A DNA stretch of 64,000 bases from contig NC_050452.1 of assembly GCF_903995425.1 (NCBI RefSeq), positions 2,845,356 through 2,909,355 on the forward strand, in the 5' to 3' direction. How positions within the stretch are numbered: the first letter of the stretch is position 1; each line of letters starts with the position of its first letter. Below the pieces are notes generated by a model, which did no database searches, was not told the DNA's origin, and saw nothing but the letters and a program-made list of their open reading frames with translations. A program made the position numbers and the translations under genes. Origin of the DNA: Onychomys torridus. Lineage: Eukaryota; Chordata; Mammalia; Rodentia; Cricetidae. Shown here piece by piece: positions 26,795-39,143 of this stretch.

Positions 26795-27960
26795 TTATTT
26801 TTAATATTATATTTCATTCACTCTTTGAGAATTTTATACATATATACATAGGATGTAATTTGATCATTTGCTTCCCACTCCTCCTAACTCCTCCCAGATT
26901 CCCTTTTTATATTCCCTAGCAAGCCTCTTTGTTTTTTGTCTTGTTAATAACCCATAGAATTTAATTAATGCTGTGGGGCAATCTCCTGCAAGATAATCAG
27001 TTTACAAGATATCACACTTCTAAAGAAAACTGGTTATCCCTCTCTACTAGTCTCTACTGTCAGTAGCTCCTTGGCTAGTGACAGAGGCTCCTTGAGCCTC
27101 TCTATTATTCATACTGTAATGCTGATTGGCTTGATCTTATGCAAGTCTTGTGTAGGCAGCCAATAGAAATAGCTTCAATGCATTCATGAGTGCATTGCTC
27201 CTGTCATATCCAGAAGACATTGTTTCATCATGGTCCTCCTGACTTCTTAAGTCTTTTCAACTCCTCTTCCAAAATTTCCCTGAGCTGGGAGAAAAGGGGT
27301 GTGACAGAAATGTTTAATTTATAGCTAAACATTTCCCAGGCACTTATTCTCTGCACTTTGATGAGTTTTGAGTTTCTATGTTAATGACCTCTACTGAGCA
27401 AAGACGCTTCTTTGATGAGAACTGAGGGCTGCATTAATCTGTGGGTATGGAGATATGTAGTTATGGGGGAATTTGGTTCCAGGTCCATTTAGAAAAATAA
27501 TAGTGGTAGGTTCACCCCTGGTCCATATAGCCCCTTAACAATGAGTTCTTGGTGAGATTTACAGTATCAGACATTTGTTTTCTCCTGTGTAATGAGCCCT
27601 AAATCCAATTAGACTATGGTTGGTTACACCCATAACATTTCTGTCACTGCTGAGTGCATAACTTGCTAGAGTGGTCACTATTGTAGCTGACAGTGTTTAT
27701 CTCCACAAGACTGTTGGCTTTTCTCTTCCAGTAGATTATGGAGCACTTTCTGGTACTATGAGAGCTAGCCAGTGGTGATGCAGCTTCCTTATCCATACAG
27801 CTTGGTTTCTCCATGTCCTGTCACTAAAGTGTGTGGTATCTTCAACCAGAGTGTCTTACTTTCAAGTTCTGGTGAAGAGCTAAGAACAGTGGCAATAGCC
27901 TACATTGTTTGAATCTCTCAAATGTTCTGGAAATTGCCTAATCAACAACTTGAAGAGAGG
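26795..27960 (-). mobile_element. old L1 3' UTR (Lx type), minus strand
   Basis: Motif order fits the antisense of the murine Lx L1 3' UTR: the TTTGAGAATTTTATACAT start, a CCTCC-rich patch near 26875-26900, 'TTGTTAATAACCCATAGAATT', 'CTATGGTTGGTTACACCCA', and 'GGCAATAGCCTACATTGTTTG' near the right end. It is diverged by many substitutions and indels. No ORF2 is attached, so it is a 5'-truncated copy. Confidence 0.78.
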
Positions 27961-28620
27961 TATACAAAATTTTAAAATAAAACTTTAATATATTTTAAAA
28001 GTAGTTTTAGGTTTTCTTTGAATAAAAACATTCATGTATTGTCTTGAATGCAAAGCAGAGGCGACCAGCATTTCCAAGCCTACCTATGTGAAGCATTCTC
28101 ATGGATAGACTGCCAAGATGATCTCTAAGTTTGTCATCTAATCTGCTCTTCTCTTTGTGTACAGTTCTTTAGTTCTGCAGTACTTACTAAAGGGTACTGG
28201 ACAAAGACTTACCTTTGTCCTATAATAATGAAGGACTGATCAGTCCTTCCCACCCTGAACCATGATTGTGTTCTGATGGGGTGTGAGGCACTACCTGATA
28301 GCTTGTCCAAACTTTAGGACTTAGAAAATATTAAGTATCTTTAACAGGAAACCATATTAGCTGGTCAATCTTCAGGTGTCCATAGTTGGCTTTTTATATT
28401 GATAGTAGGGGTCTGTCCTAAGTTCACTCTTCATACATTCCCTCTTATAAGTGGGAAGCCTGTGGCTAAAGTACACTGCAATATTATTTCACTCAGAAGT
28501 AAATATGTGTGTATATGTATATATTTGTATAGACTCTACCCCCATGTGTCTGTAAATGCATATACCCCACATACACATCTGTCTATGTATTCAGTAATAT
28601 ATCTGATAGTTCAAGTTGCA
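27961..28620. other. no gene recognised
   Basis: Unassigned DNA between an old L1 and a solo LTR. I see no exon. Confidence 0.55.
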
Positions 28621-28626
28621 GAATTC

Positions 28627-29150
28627 TGTGGTGGTATTGTGTCCCCAAAAATATTGTGCACCCTAATAAATTTATCTGGGGTCAGAGAACAGACAGCCAC
28701 TAGACACAGAACCAAAAATGGTGGCTAAAAAATGGGTCAGAGCAAGCTATAGCAGAAGCTAGGCAGTGGTGGTACACGCCTTTAATCCCAGCACTTGGGA
28801 GGCAGAGCCAGGTGGATCTCTGTGTGTTCAAGGATACAGCCAGCATGGTGACACACGCCTTTAATCCCAGGTGGTGGGGGCAGAAGGAGAAAGATTATAT
28901 AGGGTGTGATGACCAGAAACTAGAAGCATTTGACTGGTTAAGCTTTTAGGCTTTGGAGCAACACAGTTCAGCTGAGATTCATGTGGATGAGGACTGAGAA
29001 GCTTGCAGTCTAAGGAAACAAGACCAGCTGAGGAACTGGCGAGGTGAGGAAACTGTGGCTTGTTCTGCTTCTCTGATCTTCCAGCATTCACTCCAATATC
29101 TGGCCTTGGGTTTGTTCTTATTAATAAGACCTTTTAAGGTTCCTGCTACA
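28627..29150 (+). mobile_element. solo LTR, class II ERV type, exact GAATTC duplication
   Basis: This 524-bp block with TGTGGTGG... and ...CTGCTACA ends is flanked on both sides by GAATTC (28621-28626 and 29151-29156). It is the opposite-strand relative of the LTRs at 21091 and 22614. It holds a B1-like patch (about 28757-28835) and a second CGCCTTTAATCCCAG box at 28857. A TATATAGGG at about 28897 could serve as TATA box. No internal sequence adjoins it. Confidence 0.9.
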
Positions 29151-29156
29151 GAATTC

Positions 29157-32100
29157 CATAGTAGAATGTAAAGCTCAGGAAACATCATTTTGTAATTGCA
29201 TTTTCCTTAGTTATAATGAATCACTGAGAAGGATTTTTGCAGAAGTTTTATTTTTAGGCAATTTTTTTCTGTGTTGTAGAGACAACAAATCAAATTCTAA
29301 ATAATTATCTTGTGTGATTTGTGTTTCATCAAAGAGAATAATAGATATTTTAAATGATTCTGTGATTCATATAAGGAATAATTAAACTATGAATTGACTC
29401 ATTTGAGAAAATCATGATTGTATAAGAAGTTACATTGTTTGTTGTGCAAAACTGACTTTTGTTTCCTTAGTTTACATATATAACCCATTAAGAAAAAATA
29501 AGAAAGGATAACCTTAGAGAACCTTGTACATGTTCAGACAATTATGGCTATTCACTGAAAGAGTCCTAGCTTGAAGATAAATGCCATGATGTGCTGCTTG
29601 AATGTTGAATTCATGTTTAAGTACAGAGGAGTTTGAAAGAGACACCAAACCTCTGGCCCTTCAAATCCTGAGACTATAGGCATTGACTCCAGCAATACCA
29701 ATATGTTGTGGATATAAGAATATTTCTTCTTCCTTTCTAAGTAAATGAGGTAGAAGGCTCCAGATCAGACTGACTCATAAGGGCTAAGATACCTTTGGCT
29801 TAAATATGAGCTACTTTATGTTTTCCGATCCTTTATTACTGAGATTCCCAATGAGTCATTATTAGTGGACTAGTCAGTGTTCTAGTGGAAAGCTTGACTT
29901 TGTCTGGTTTGTTGAGAAGCCTGGCATTATAGGAGTACACCCTGGGCAGTCCCTTTTGTCTTCCTCTTCAGTCTTAATTTTCACTTCTCCTTTCTCCACC
30001 AATTTCCAAAGCATTGCACTTTTCTACACTGTGCACCTTTTAAAAATTCCTAGAGTTTGAGAGAATAAAAACAGATCATTATTGTACACTTCTGTTGGAC
30101 TTAAGAAGAGTGATTCTTACTTTGACTCGCATCCATTTTCCTTCCTTCCTTTAAGTTTATTCATTTTTCTTGTTGACTCACATTGCCAAACCATACATAG
30201 GAGTTACATTAAAGAATATATAGGAAATGATTACATTTGCAAATTTGGAAAATAATTTCAGTTTAATGACATCAGCTTATTGGAAGATAATTATTACTGT
30301 ATGGGGCAGTTGATGACCAAGATTGGGTTTCCCATGTTGCCAAAATTAATCTCAGAGGTGGAGATACTGAAAATTTCTTCTATTTTATCAAGTTGTCTTG
30401 AGAAAATTATATGGTAGACGATTGGAGAGCTGGCAAAAATTTGAGACTCATTGTTGGTATGAATAGAGGTCAAAGGATAGTTGCTGTCTCAGAATGCATT
30501 TTCCATGTATGTCAATTAAAAAACACATATTGGCATAAGTTAGCAAATCAAGAATCCTGATTCTCCAGAGGAAGGATTTTCATTAAAATAGTTATATCAT
30601 CATCAAATTAGAGACTCTGCTGTAGATTACATGGATGAGGTAATATTTTAGTATAAAGGACACACATTGGGATTTGGGCTCACTGCAGGGGAAAAGAGAA
30701 TGAAAATAAGTTTAGTCCTGTATGATTTATTTATTTCACTGGATCTGGAAATTTCAAGTTCTGAGAGATGTCTACATCATGAAAATCACCAAATCCAGAA
30801 GACTTGTAAAAGGATCTATAAAACTTGCATTTATAGTTAATGATCCTCTCAGAAATAGAAATGATTAGTGTGGGTGGGTGGTAAAATTAAAGCTATCAAC
30901 CATTTTATAAATTGTTGAATATAATTATTTTGATAATCAAATAGGTTAGGTGTCTACATATAAGATAATTTAAAAAAGAATGATTCTCACATCAATATTC
31001 ATGCTGAAGTGACGATTGACTCTAGCACAAATGTCCACTTTTCTGTTACATTTGAAGAGCAGAGTGTGTATGACTTTGACGTGTGTCCCTGGTGCTGACT
31101 TCACAGACTGAGTCCAGGATTTGGGAGGATCAACTACCATAAACAATGTACCTTTGACTTAAGACTGTGGTGTGTTTTCCTCTCTTGTTTCATAAAGTTA
31201 CAGTGAAAATGACGCCAAAGCACCAACTTCCAGGAAATGAATATGAAAACTAAAATACTTTTTAAAAATTTCTTTTATTTTTGAAATTATAATTATATCA
31301 TTTCCCCCTTAACCTTTTTCTGTTCAAACCCTCTCATATAGTCTTTTTTTTCTTTCAAATTCATGGCCTCTTTTTCATTAGTTTTTGTTATGTGCACATA
31401 TGTATGTACATATATGTTCCTAAATATAACATGCTCAGTCTGTATGTTACTTATTTGTATGTTTTCAGGTATTGGAAGGCCAATTTGTGGTCTAATAGAC
31501 AGGCAAAGTGGATGGGGAAAGACCATGAGGCCTCAGCCCTACAAAAGAGAACAAAGACATTTGATTCTCAGTTTTAGTATCTCAGAATTAACCTCCATGG
31601 GTCTATACTGGGATTACTGGCCATTGTTTGGGAGGGATGTTTGGTTGTTTTTCCTAGGAACATAGTAGCTTTAGGAAGAAAAAGACACCTTGCTCTAATA
31701 AGTTCACTTGCTTCTCACCTTTTTTGTAGATTTATTACAGGTTGGTCATGCAGGAAATCTGAAATTTCAGGAAACTTATTTTTAGAATTTTCTTTTTTGT
31801 TAATTTATATTATTCCTACTACCAATTAGTATATAAATTTGAACATTGACCAACTAATAGAAATCTGGCATATAAAAGTATTTTAATACCTCTTAGGACT
31901 TTATAATTTTTCCTATGCAGCAAGTTTTGTTGATAATTTGACAAATTATCAGTTAAATTTCCAATTTGTATTCATTACCAAAAGTGCATATTGCTTCAAA
32001 TTACATTACTAACTATTTCTGTTAAATTCAGAAGTTCTACAGTTTGTATATCTGGAAGATTCGTGAGAATTTTGTTCCTAATAGGTGGAATCTGTGAAAG

Positions 32101-32394
32101 GACATCATTTGAATGTCTTTAAGTTACTTTCTTTATTTCCACTTTTATCATCTCCTTTTGACAGCTTGAGGGTGCAGTTATTATTGCCTAAGAGACATCA
32201 CTATTGGTTCCACTCTGAACTCCCCCAGATACAGGTGCATGTTATAGCTTGCCATTGGGATCACTGTGGTTCATCGCATTAAGCTTCTTATTCTGTCTGC
32301 TTTCTTGAGTCTTGGGAAACAGTATTTTTCTGAGTGATTGTACCATATTGTTCCAAATATAAGGCCACCCAGAATAGAAGTCAACCTCCAACTA
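29157..32394. other. no gene recognised
   Basis: AT-rich, repeat-poor DNA. Frames at 31293-31829 are short and have no domains. If the host gene extends left, this is intronic. Confidence 0.5.
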
Positions 32395-32560
32395 GAAACA
32401 GCTCAAATGTGGAGAAAGGCTGGGGGCCCAGAGCCCGGCGGGTCTGGCAGTGGTGGCAAGGGTGCCGAGGACTAGGACGATGCCTGCCCTCTCTCCCGGT
32501 GAGTGAAGATAAGCCAGCTGTCCGCGTTTGCTTATGTGTGACCAGATGGCCTCTGTTGCT
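32395..32560 (+). other. GC-rich block with candidate alternative exon
   Basis: This island of higher GC with several CpGs sits in AT-rich DNA. It contains an ATG at 32480-32482 and, 16 bases on, a textbook splice donor (CCCG|GTGAGTGAAG, GT at 32499). Six codons plus one base precede the donor. Exon 35797 needs two carried-over bases, so direct splicing would put that exon out of its established frame. It could be a non-coding first exon, part of another transcript, or chance. Confidence 0.3.
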
Positions 32561-32584
32561 GGAGGAATTACTACAGGTGGGGAG

Positions 32585-32733
32585 GTGGGCAGATGATGTC
32601 TGTACCCATGGAGGAAGGTGGCTCTATGGGGAGGGGGCAGATGATGTCTGTACCCATGGAGGAAGGTGGCTGTATGGAGATGCGGGCAGATGATGTCTGT
32701 ACTCATGGAGGAGATGGCTGTATGGGGAGGGTT
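32585..32733. repeat. minisatellite, ~48-bp unit, three copies
   Basis: The unit starting GCAGATGATGTCTGTACCCA begins at 32589, 32637 and 32686, so the periods are 48 and 49 bases. The third copy has a short deletion. Open frames through it on both strands show a repeated 16-residue pattern created by the tandem array. Confidence 0.93.
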
Positions 32734-33543
32734 TGGGAGGGCAGGAGTGAAGTCTTTTACCGCTTTCCAGTTTTCTTAGTTTATTCTGACCCAGAGGTCA
32801 AGCATGAGCACCCCAACTACACAAGAGGACAAAAATACCTTCAGGAAAAGAAGTGTAAAGTCCAGGTGCATCTGGGAAGTCTGGAAAATTATCCCTTGCC
32901 CGTGGACTGGTGAATGGAGATTTTTGCATATTATATGTGTATGCAGCATGTCTTCACATGTGGCATGAACACAAGCAACTCAAGATGGGTATCATAGTTC
33001 AAGTTTTATTAAGGTTTTCTACTTTTAAATTCCTTATCTTCAGAGCCAGCCCAGTATAGTTTAAATAAGAGACTTTAATCTTATTGAAATAAGCTCTGAG
33101 AGACTATTTAGCATTATTTGTTGTACAGCATTCTACTCAGTAGCACATTAAAAACTAGTTTAGACTACATACTGAATGAGCCTAGGTAATTTTCCAAATA
33201 TAGCCTCATAGGCATTTAGATAGCTGAACTACTGTTAGAAGAGAGAGTGAGATGCTGGTTTCTAGTGTTAAAATCTAGAAAGCCACTTAGTACATTTGGT
33301 GTTAAACTTTACCATTTTTTTGGTTACTTTGAGGCCCCCCAAATAGAAAGATATAACACACACACACACCACAATATTTAGGAGAGGAGAGGAGAGAGGG
33401 AAGGAGAACCTCAATCTTTCTGGTTGACTACTAGTTCATGCTCTCAAAGCTAATTTAAAGTTAGTTTTGAAAGGTAATACATTTTCTCCTAATAAATATT
33501 CCAACTGAGGTCTTTTTGTAATCATTTTTTGAAGGAAACAAAT
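32734..33543. other. no gene established
   Basis: An open frame runs on from the minisatellite to 32913, after a TTTTCTTAG that could pass for a splice acceptor (about 32773-32781). No donor or homologue supports it. Short CA and GGAGA repeats occur at 33358-33370 and 33381-33398. Confidence 0.5.
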
Positions 33544-33726
33544 AAGCCAGGTGGTGGTGGTGGCACATGTCTTTAATATCAGTACTCAGGAGGTAGAGGT
33601 AGGTGGATCTCTGTGAGTTCAAAGCTAGCCTGGTCTACAAAGTGAGTTCCAGGACAGCCAAAGCTACACAGAGAAACCCTGTCTTGGGGAAGAAGAAAAA
33701 TAATAAAAAACCACCAGCAGCAACAA
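33544..33726 (+). mobile_element. SINE B1 with target duplication
   Basis: A full B1 body starts at AAGCCAGGTGGTGG and ends in the CAGAGAAACCCTGTCTTG block with an A-rich tail. AAGGAAACAAAT (33532-33543) and AAGGAAACTAAT (33727-33738) flank it and differ at one base. Confidence 0.93.
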
Positions 33727-33738
33727 AAGGAAACTAAT

Positions 33739-35796
33739 AAAATCATTGATTTGTTTCTTGATAGTTACGGTCAGTAAAGGACTCTCTAAATTCAAGCAAT
33801 CCCAGTTGATGATTAGATTCAAAGACAGTATTAATGTTGATTTTCAAGTCTTCATTAAGCCAAAATGTCTTTAAAAACACAGAATCCATGCCCAAGGGTG
33901 CCATTACTAATTTGCCTGCCTTTTTTCTAAATGTGGAAAGAGAAGCTTTAAAGATAAACTGTGCATTGAAGGGGGTTAAGGATGGAAATGACTTGGTGAT
34001 CACCCACAATGGGACTGTTTAATGTCTTGTGTCTCAGATCACCAAGAAACGTGGCATAGTAATGCACTGTTCTAAATGGAAGGTGAACTGAATGCATACA
34101 CCCTAAGCATGCTTTTCTGAAAGAGTTCTAGGTTGTACCAGCAGGGGAGGAGAACTGCAGAGGAACAATGTCACTCAGGGAAGAAGAGTTCCCTTGCCCT
34201 CATCCAGTTTGGAATCACTTAACCTAAAGAGAAAAAATGTATACAGTTTAGGAGATGGAAAGGTCTATTTTCCAACTATCATTAACTCTTAGATAATTGC
34301 CTTGTTATTATTCATATCAGTGTTATTATGCCTGATTTAAGTTATAAACCCATAAAAGGCAAACTTAATAATTTAATTTTCAAGAGGGTTTGGGGGCTTT
34401 ATATTTGACAGACCTATTTCATTACCTACTTTTAATGTAAGACTTTGTAGCAATCAAAAAGAGAAGCTAAAGAAGTCTCCCTGGTGCTTAGTTTGGGCGG
34501 GAGGCAGGAGCAGTTAGATTGCACAGTTCTTATGGCATAGAAAATAATACATCTTTCCTTTATAGGCTCATGGGAGTAATGTGGAGCCTTGAAGGATATT
34601 GGTAGGAATGGCAACAACAAGAGAAGGGACATTATATTCCAAATTTTAGGGCTTGTTAAATTTTATGAGTAACATTGGGTGCATATGGCCTGTAACTGTA
34701 GCTTGCTGTGTGCAGCTTACCCCTTCACTCCCTAAAAATGTCCACCATGGACTCTCCTGCAGCTGTTATAACTGAATATCCCCAAACACTGTTGTCTCTT
34801 CTTCATGAATTTACAGTGCACCCTCAGTGGTTCCTACTACTTAGGAATATTATTTTAACAGGACCAACTAACTAAGTGGATTACTGATTAGTCTATTAGT
34901 TGTGGCTAAATGTGTAGTTTTTTGATAGACAGAAATTAAAATCCTCAGGTCCCTTAAGAATGAAGGGCACACTACACAAAAAACAGGTTTGGAAATTTCT
35001 CCCTGCTACTTTTCTAAGAGAAGCTAATTGCTGCTGTCTTTTTCCTTGTTGATCCGTTAGTCTTTTCTCAATTAATATTCAGAAAAGCTGCAGACCCCTG
35101 AGAGGAGTTCCCAGGTGACTATGGCTCACACTGGTTTAATTAATCATTTCTCACCCACTGAGTTGAGGAATCATTAATTAACAAATACTTAACTTTTATC
35201 TATTTTGGTTTTCATTTTAACAGAGGCTAGGAAATGAATACTTATTCAAAGAAATGCTGAACTAAGCTAAGCCTCTTTTAAAATGTTCTGTTATTATAGT
35301 TATTATAGGCCTTTCCCAAAACAAGGGTTTTATAAAAGACACAATTTCTCCAGTGCAACAGTGTTATGTGTTAGTATTTTCCTGAGACATATGGAAAATG
35401 ACATTTAACCTGCTGAATAAATTTGTTTCACTCAGCTGAGGAGTACCTCATGAATTCCTTGTTCTTCAGGTCTTTAGGTTTCAAAAATCAGTCTTGATAT
35501 GCTCTTAATGGCCATTCCTTGAGGGTATTGAACTTTTTGGTCAATTGCATATGACATCCAGATGCTACTGGGGATGGTTCTTGTTTTTGCATCACTCAAA
35601 TAGCAAGTGTATTCCAGTGAATAGATTGAGCATGTCTTAAGGTAGACTAAGAAAATTGGGGAGGGGTGTGTGGAGTGATTAAAAAAATAAGACTGATATT
35701 GATGGTTAGACTGCATATTTAATGGCATCTATGTGGTTATAAACGACTTTTGTTTTAATAACAAAGTTGTTGATTTTCTACTAAGGGTTCTTTTAG
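33739..35796 (+). other. probable intron upstream of the first recognised exon
   Basis: There are no further recognisable coding blocks. It ends in TTCTTTTAG at 35788-35796, a usable splice acceptor for the exon that follows. Confidence 0.5.
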
Positions 35797-35905
35797 GTTG
35801 TCATCAGGGGCTGATGGGAGTAACAGTTCACCCAACTCTCCAGCTAGCTTCAGTGGACATACCATACCTTCTCAGCAGCCTGAACCTGTGGTACATTCTC
35901 TTAAG
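35797..35905 (+). CDS. internal coding exon of an unnamed host gene (Ser/Pro-rich segment)
   Basis: This 109-base exon has an acceptor TTCTTTTAG at its left and a donor AAG|GTAACC at its right. The first base completes a codon carried from an upstream exon, and 36 full codons follow. The segment is rich in Ser, Pro and Gly (it includes SSPNSPASFSG and then PSQQPEPVVHSLK) and looks like a disordered linker. It ends exactly between codons, as required by the next exon, which starts in phase 0. That phase match across three separate exons is the main reason to call a real gene. I do not recognise the protein family. No start codon occurs in this frame, so the N-terminal part must come from exons further left, possibly outside the window. 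Confidence 0.8.
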
Positions 35906-38900
35906 GTAACCAATTGTGTGCAACCATTTCTCCAGATCCTCAGTTGTATCGTGGCTTGTTTGCTGTAGTCCGGCAGTCCTCAGTCTTACTGTAACCATAG
36001 ATACTTTATTTTTAACCCCTTTGTTGGTGTAACTTTTTAGTTTCTGTGATTTTAATTTGTGATTTGACAGTGGACTTGAGTTTTTAAGGTTAAATATCTC
36101 CTTTTGTTATTCTGCTTGAGTAATGTGATTTATTCCTATCTGCATTGAAGTTGAAGTCTGCTGTGCATGCATATCTATGTGAAAAATGTTGGTACAGGTT
36201 GTATATATTCAATGCTTATTGCATAGATATCATCACATGTATAGCATTAGTAAGATTGTCAAAGTGTGGAAGGCAATTGACAATATAATATAATTATTAC
36301 TCAGTGACTATTGAAATGAACTTCAACCTCCTTTTCTTCTTTAAGTCAAAATTAAGTCTTCAAATTCCAGTTAATATTTCTTTATAGGCACATTAGGAAA
36401 AAATAGATGGTCTCCAGTTTTGGCTATTACTTCAGATTCGATGGTGACTTAATGAAAATTTGGGCAAAATTAATCATTTATTTCATTAACTAGTGATGTG
36501 TTCCAGTAAATAAAGTTAATAAGTATTATAATTAAAATAAGTATTAAATAATTCAAATGTTCACCTAAGATTATAAACTGATTATTTATATAGGCAATAA
36601 AAATAACATTAAGAACTAAGATAATTTCTAAGTATGAAATGCTGTCCTTTAGACAGGTTTATGATTTTGAATAGTTTTTACCAACCCTATGTGAGTCATA
36701 ATGCAGGTAGAGGGCTTAAGGTCAAGTTATGGCATATAAGTTTTCTAACATTTCTTAAAATTATTTAACTTTCTGACTTATGAGACAGAAGTTGCCCTTT
36801 TTTAGAGTGTGCCATATTTTCTGTAGTAAGCCTGGTATGCTAATAAAATGATAATGAACAGGAGATTTAGCTCTCAGGATATTTTGCTTTGGCTAACAAA
36901 AAATGAATTCACGTTCCTCAAACATGTATTAATTGCAGATGAGAGCTAGTAAGAGCGCCATACTAGTGGCTACTGGCAATGCACTGGACTTCTGTCTCAG
37001 AAGAATGCTCACCCAGCAATTGAGTAGAACAGGTGTAAAGTTACAGCGAGCATTTAGGGTCCTGCTCTGCCTCTGGCAGGTGCTGGCTTATTCACTGATG
37101 AGCACTTTTCTCTCCAGTTGAGCTTTAGTGTGAATCAGCCACTAACTGAAAGCATTTTAGAACTGGAAAAGGTCCACAGATCAACTTCATTTTTGCAGCA
37201 GTTTAGTTTTTGATCAAAATCCAAAAGCAACACCTCACCCTGCTACTCAAACTGTTTGAAAGTCATTTCAGCCTGCTACCTTACTGAATGTCAAATATGA
37301 CATTTGAATCCTATGCACTTAATGGGCCACACTGAAATCTAATTTCTCAGTGCAACTCTGAGTGTGGTCTCAAAGGACTGAAGGGCAAGGAAAAGACCCT
37401 CAATTTCCTATGAAATGATTCTCTAATTATCATTAAAATATTGTCTCAAGAGAGGGCAGGGTTATCAGGAGACACATTGTTTCCTTGGTGGATGGGTGGT
37501 GAGACTAAGTAGGCAGAGACCTTTAGAAAATATGAAATATCCAACGTGCTCACTACTGGGACTTCCCATGTCAGGAGAAGTGCATGCAGACATAAACCTT
37601 GGAAAATGCCTCTTAAGATCAGTATGCAAAAATAGTGAAGCCATAAAATAAGGTTCAGATTTTCCCTGTTGATACATTTGAAAGAAAGCACCAGGCTTTA
37701 ATGAACACTGGGTTGTGAATGGTTCTACTTAGCCTACTTCTTTCCTAGCCCATCCTGGCCAGTTTTGCTTTTTTGGGAAAATGTAAATCAGTGAGAAAAG
37801 CTGGTTTATTTTAGTAAAAGTATACTTCTGGCCTCCAAAGTATATGATGTTATTAATTGGAGCTTAATTTAATAGAAATTAACTGACTTGAAGTACACAC
37901 TATTTTGAGGTGTATTACAAATCAAATTTGTAGGGTGATGTTCAAGAGGATTTTTAAATTTTCTATTCTTGAAGAGTCAGTGATTTCATGTCAGTATGTA
38001 AAGAATGATTATGAGGCTAGTATCAAAACTTTTAAAGAAAATGTTGGTATCTGGATGGTGATAATGAGGAGTTTTTGAATAAGACAATTACAATATTAAA
38101 CTTAGTCTCAGTGTTTATGAACTTGACATGGAGACCCTAATTATTCCTTGTTGGTAATTACTGAGACAGACCCTTAGATGTAACCTTCCTGACCATGATG
38201 AAAATAGGAATAAATTATTTAGTAAGTCACAGTTTAGTGTGGATGCTCTAGGATAAGGGTTAGTTTTTATTCTATATCAATGCTTTGGCTTGCAAACCAC
38301 TACAAGAGTGACAAATAGTACCCTCTGTACCACAGGCTGTTATTACCTGGCAAGACTGACAGCATAAAAGTAGTATATTTAGCCTATTTTGGGGCAGTTT
38401 AGAGAAGTAGAAACATAGGCCAATAAACTTGTTTAAAAGACAGTTAAAGCACAATTTGCTCAAATGAAAAAATATTTAAAGTGTTGCTTGAATATTTTCA
38501 CTGTAAGGAGTCATGAGATATTTCTCTTCAAGATCCATCCCTACATTCCTTTCTTAGGTACTAGTCCAGGCAAGAACTCTGAACTCATAGTCTTCATCTG
38601 CATACTTCATATGCATATTCTTTTGTAGCCATCTTTTTATAGGCCTTGTCTACATATCACTCAGACCATTTGGTATATAATTAATTGTTTTCAATGTTGA
38701 ATTGGATTAAGTTATTGACTATCCCCCAAATGATTCATACTATTAGATATCTTAATGACTAAATTAACTGCACTTAATTATTTTAAACATGAATGAATTC
38801 AATTGACTATTAGTGATGTAATAGATTGCTTTTAACAGCCACTTGAAAAAAATCAATGTAATTCATTCCAGGTTTCAGAACAACTAACTATCTCAAAAAG

Positions 38901-39044
38901 ATTTTGCCGTATATGAATCCATTCTGATATGCAGACATGGAAAAAAACTTAAGATTTGACAAAGTGGAGGTCCTTGATGGTGTTATCATAAACTAACAGA
39001 TTTTTTCCCATGTGAAATTTGCTTTTCTTTTTCAACAAATCCAG
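35906..39044 (+). other. intron
   Basis: Starts GTAACC and ends CAACAAATCCAG. About 3.1 kb, AT-rich and free of recognisable transposons. An open frame at 36933-37121 has an upstream AG but no conserved features. Confidence 0.78.
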
Positions 39045-39143
39045 GTCTTGGATGTTCAGGAAACTATAGATCGTCAACAGGGTAAAGAGTATGACCATGA
39101 CCTTAGTGAGACAGAAAAAGCTATAGTCAGAGAAATGTGCAAT
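39045..39143 (+). CDS. internal coding exon of the same gene (acidic helical segment)
   Basis: This exon is exactly 33 codons, phase 0 at both ends, with acceptor CAACAAATCCAG and a strong donor AAT|GTAAGT. The encoded segment begins VLDVQETIDRQQGKEYDHDL and continues SETEKAIVREMCN. It is rich in charged residues with hydrophobic spacing (I, V, M), which suggests one or two amphipathic helices. It joins in frame to both neighbouring exons. Because a 99-base exon keeps the frame, skipping it would give an internal deletion rather than a frameshift, so regulated inclusion is possible. Function unknown; the pattern of a Ser-rich linker leading into a short helical C-terminal domain suggests a protein-interaction module, but this is inference. 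Confidence 0.87.

Noticed and set aside
32334..32913. 119- and 106-codon frames as genes
   Set aside because: Most of their length is the 48-bp minisatellite read in two frames; no homologue or splice support is visible.
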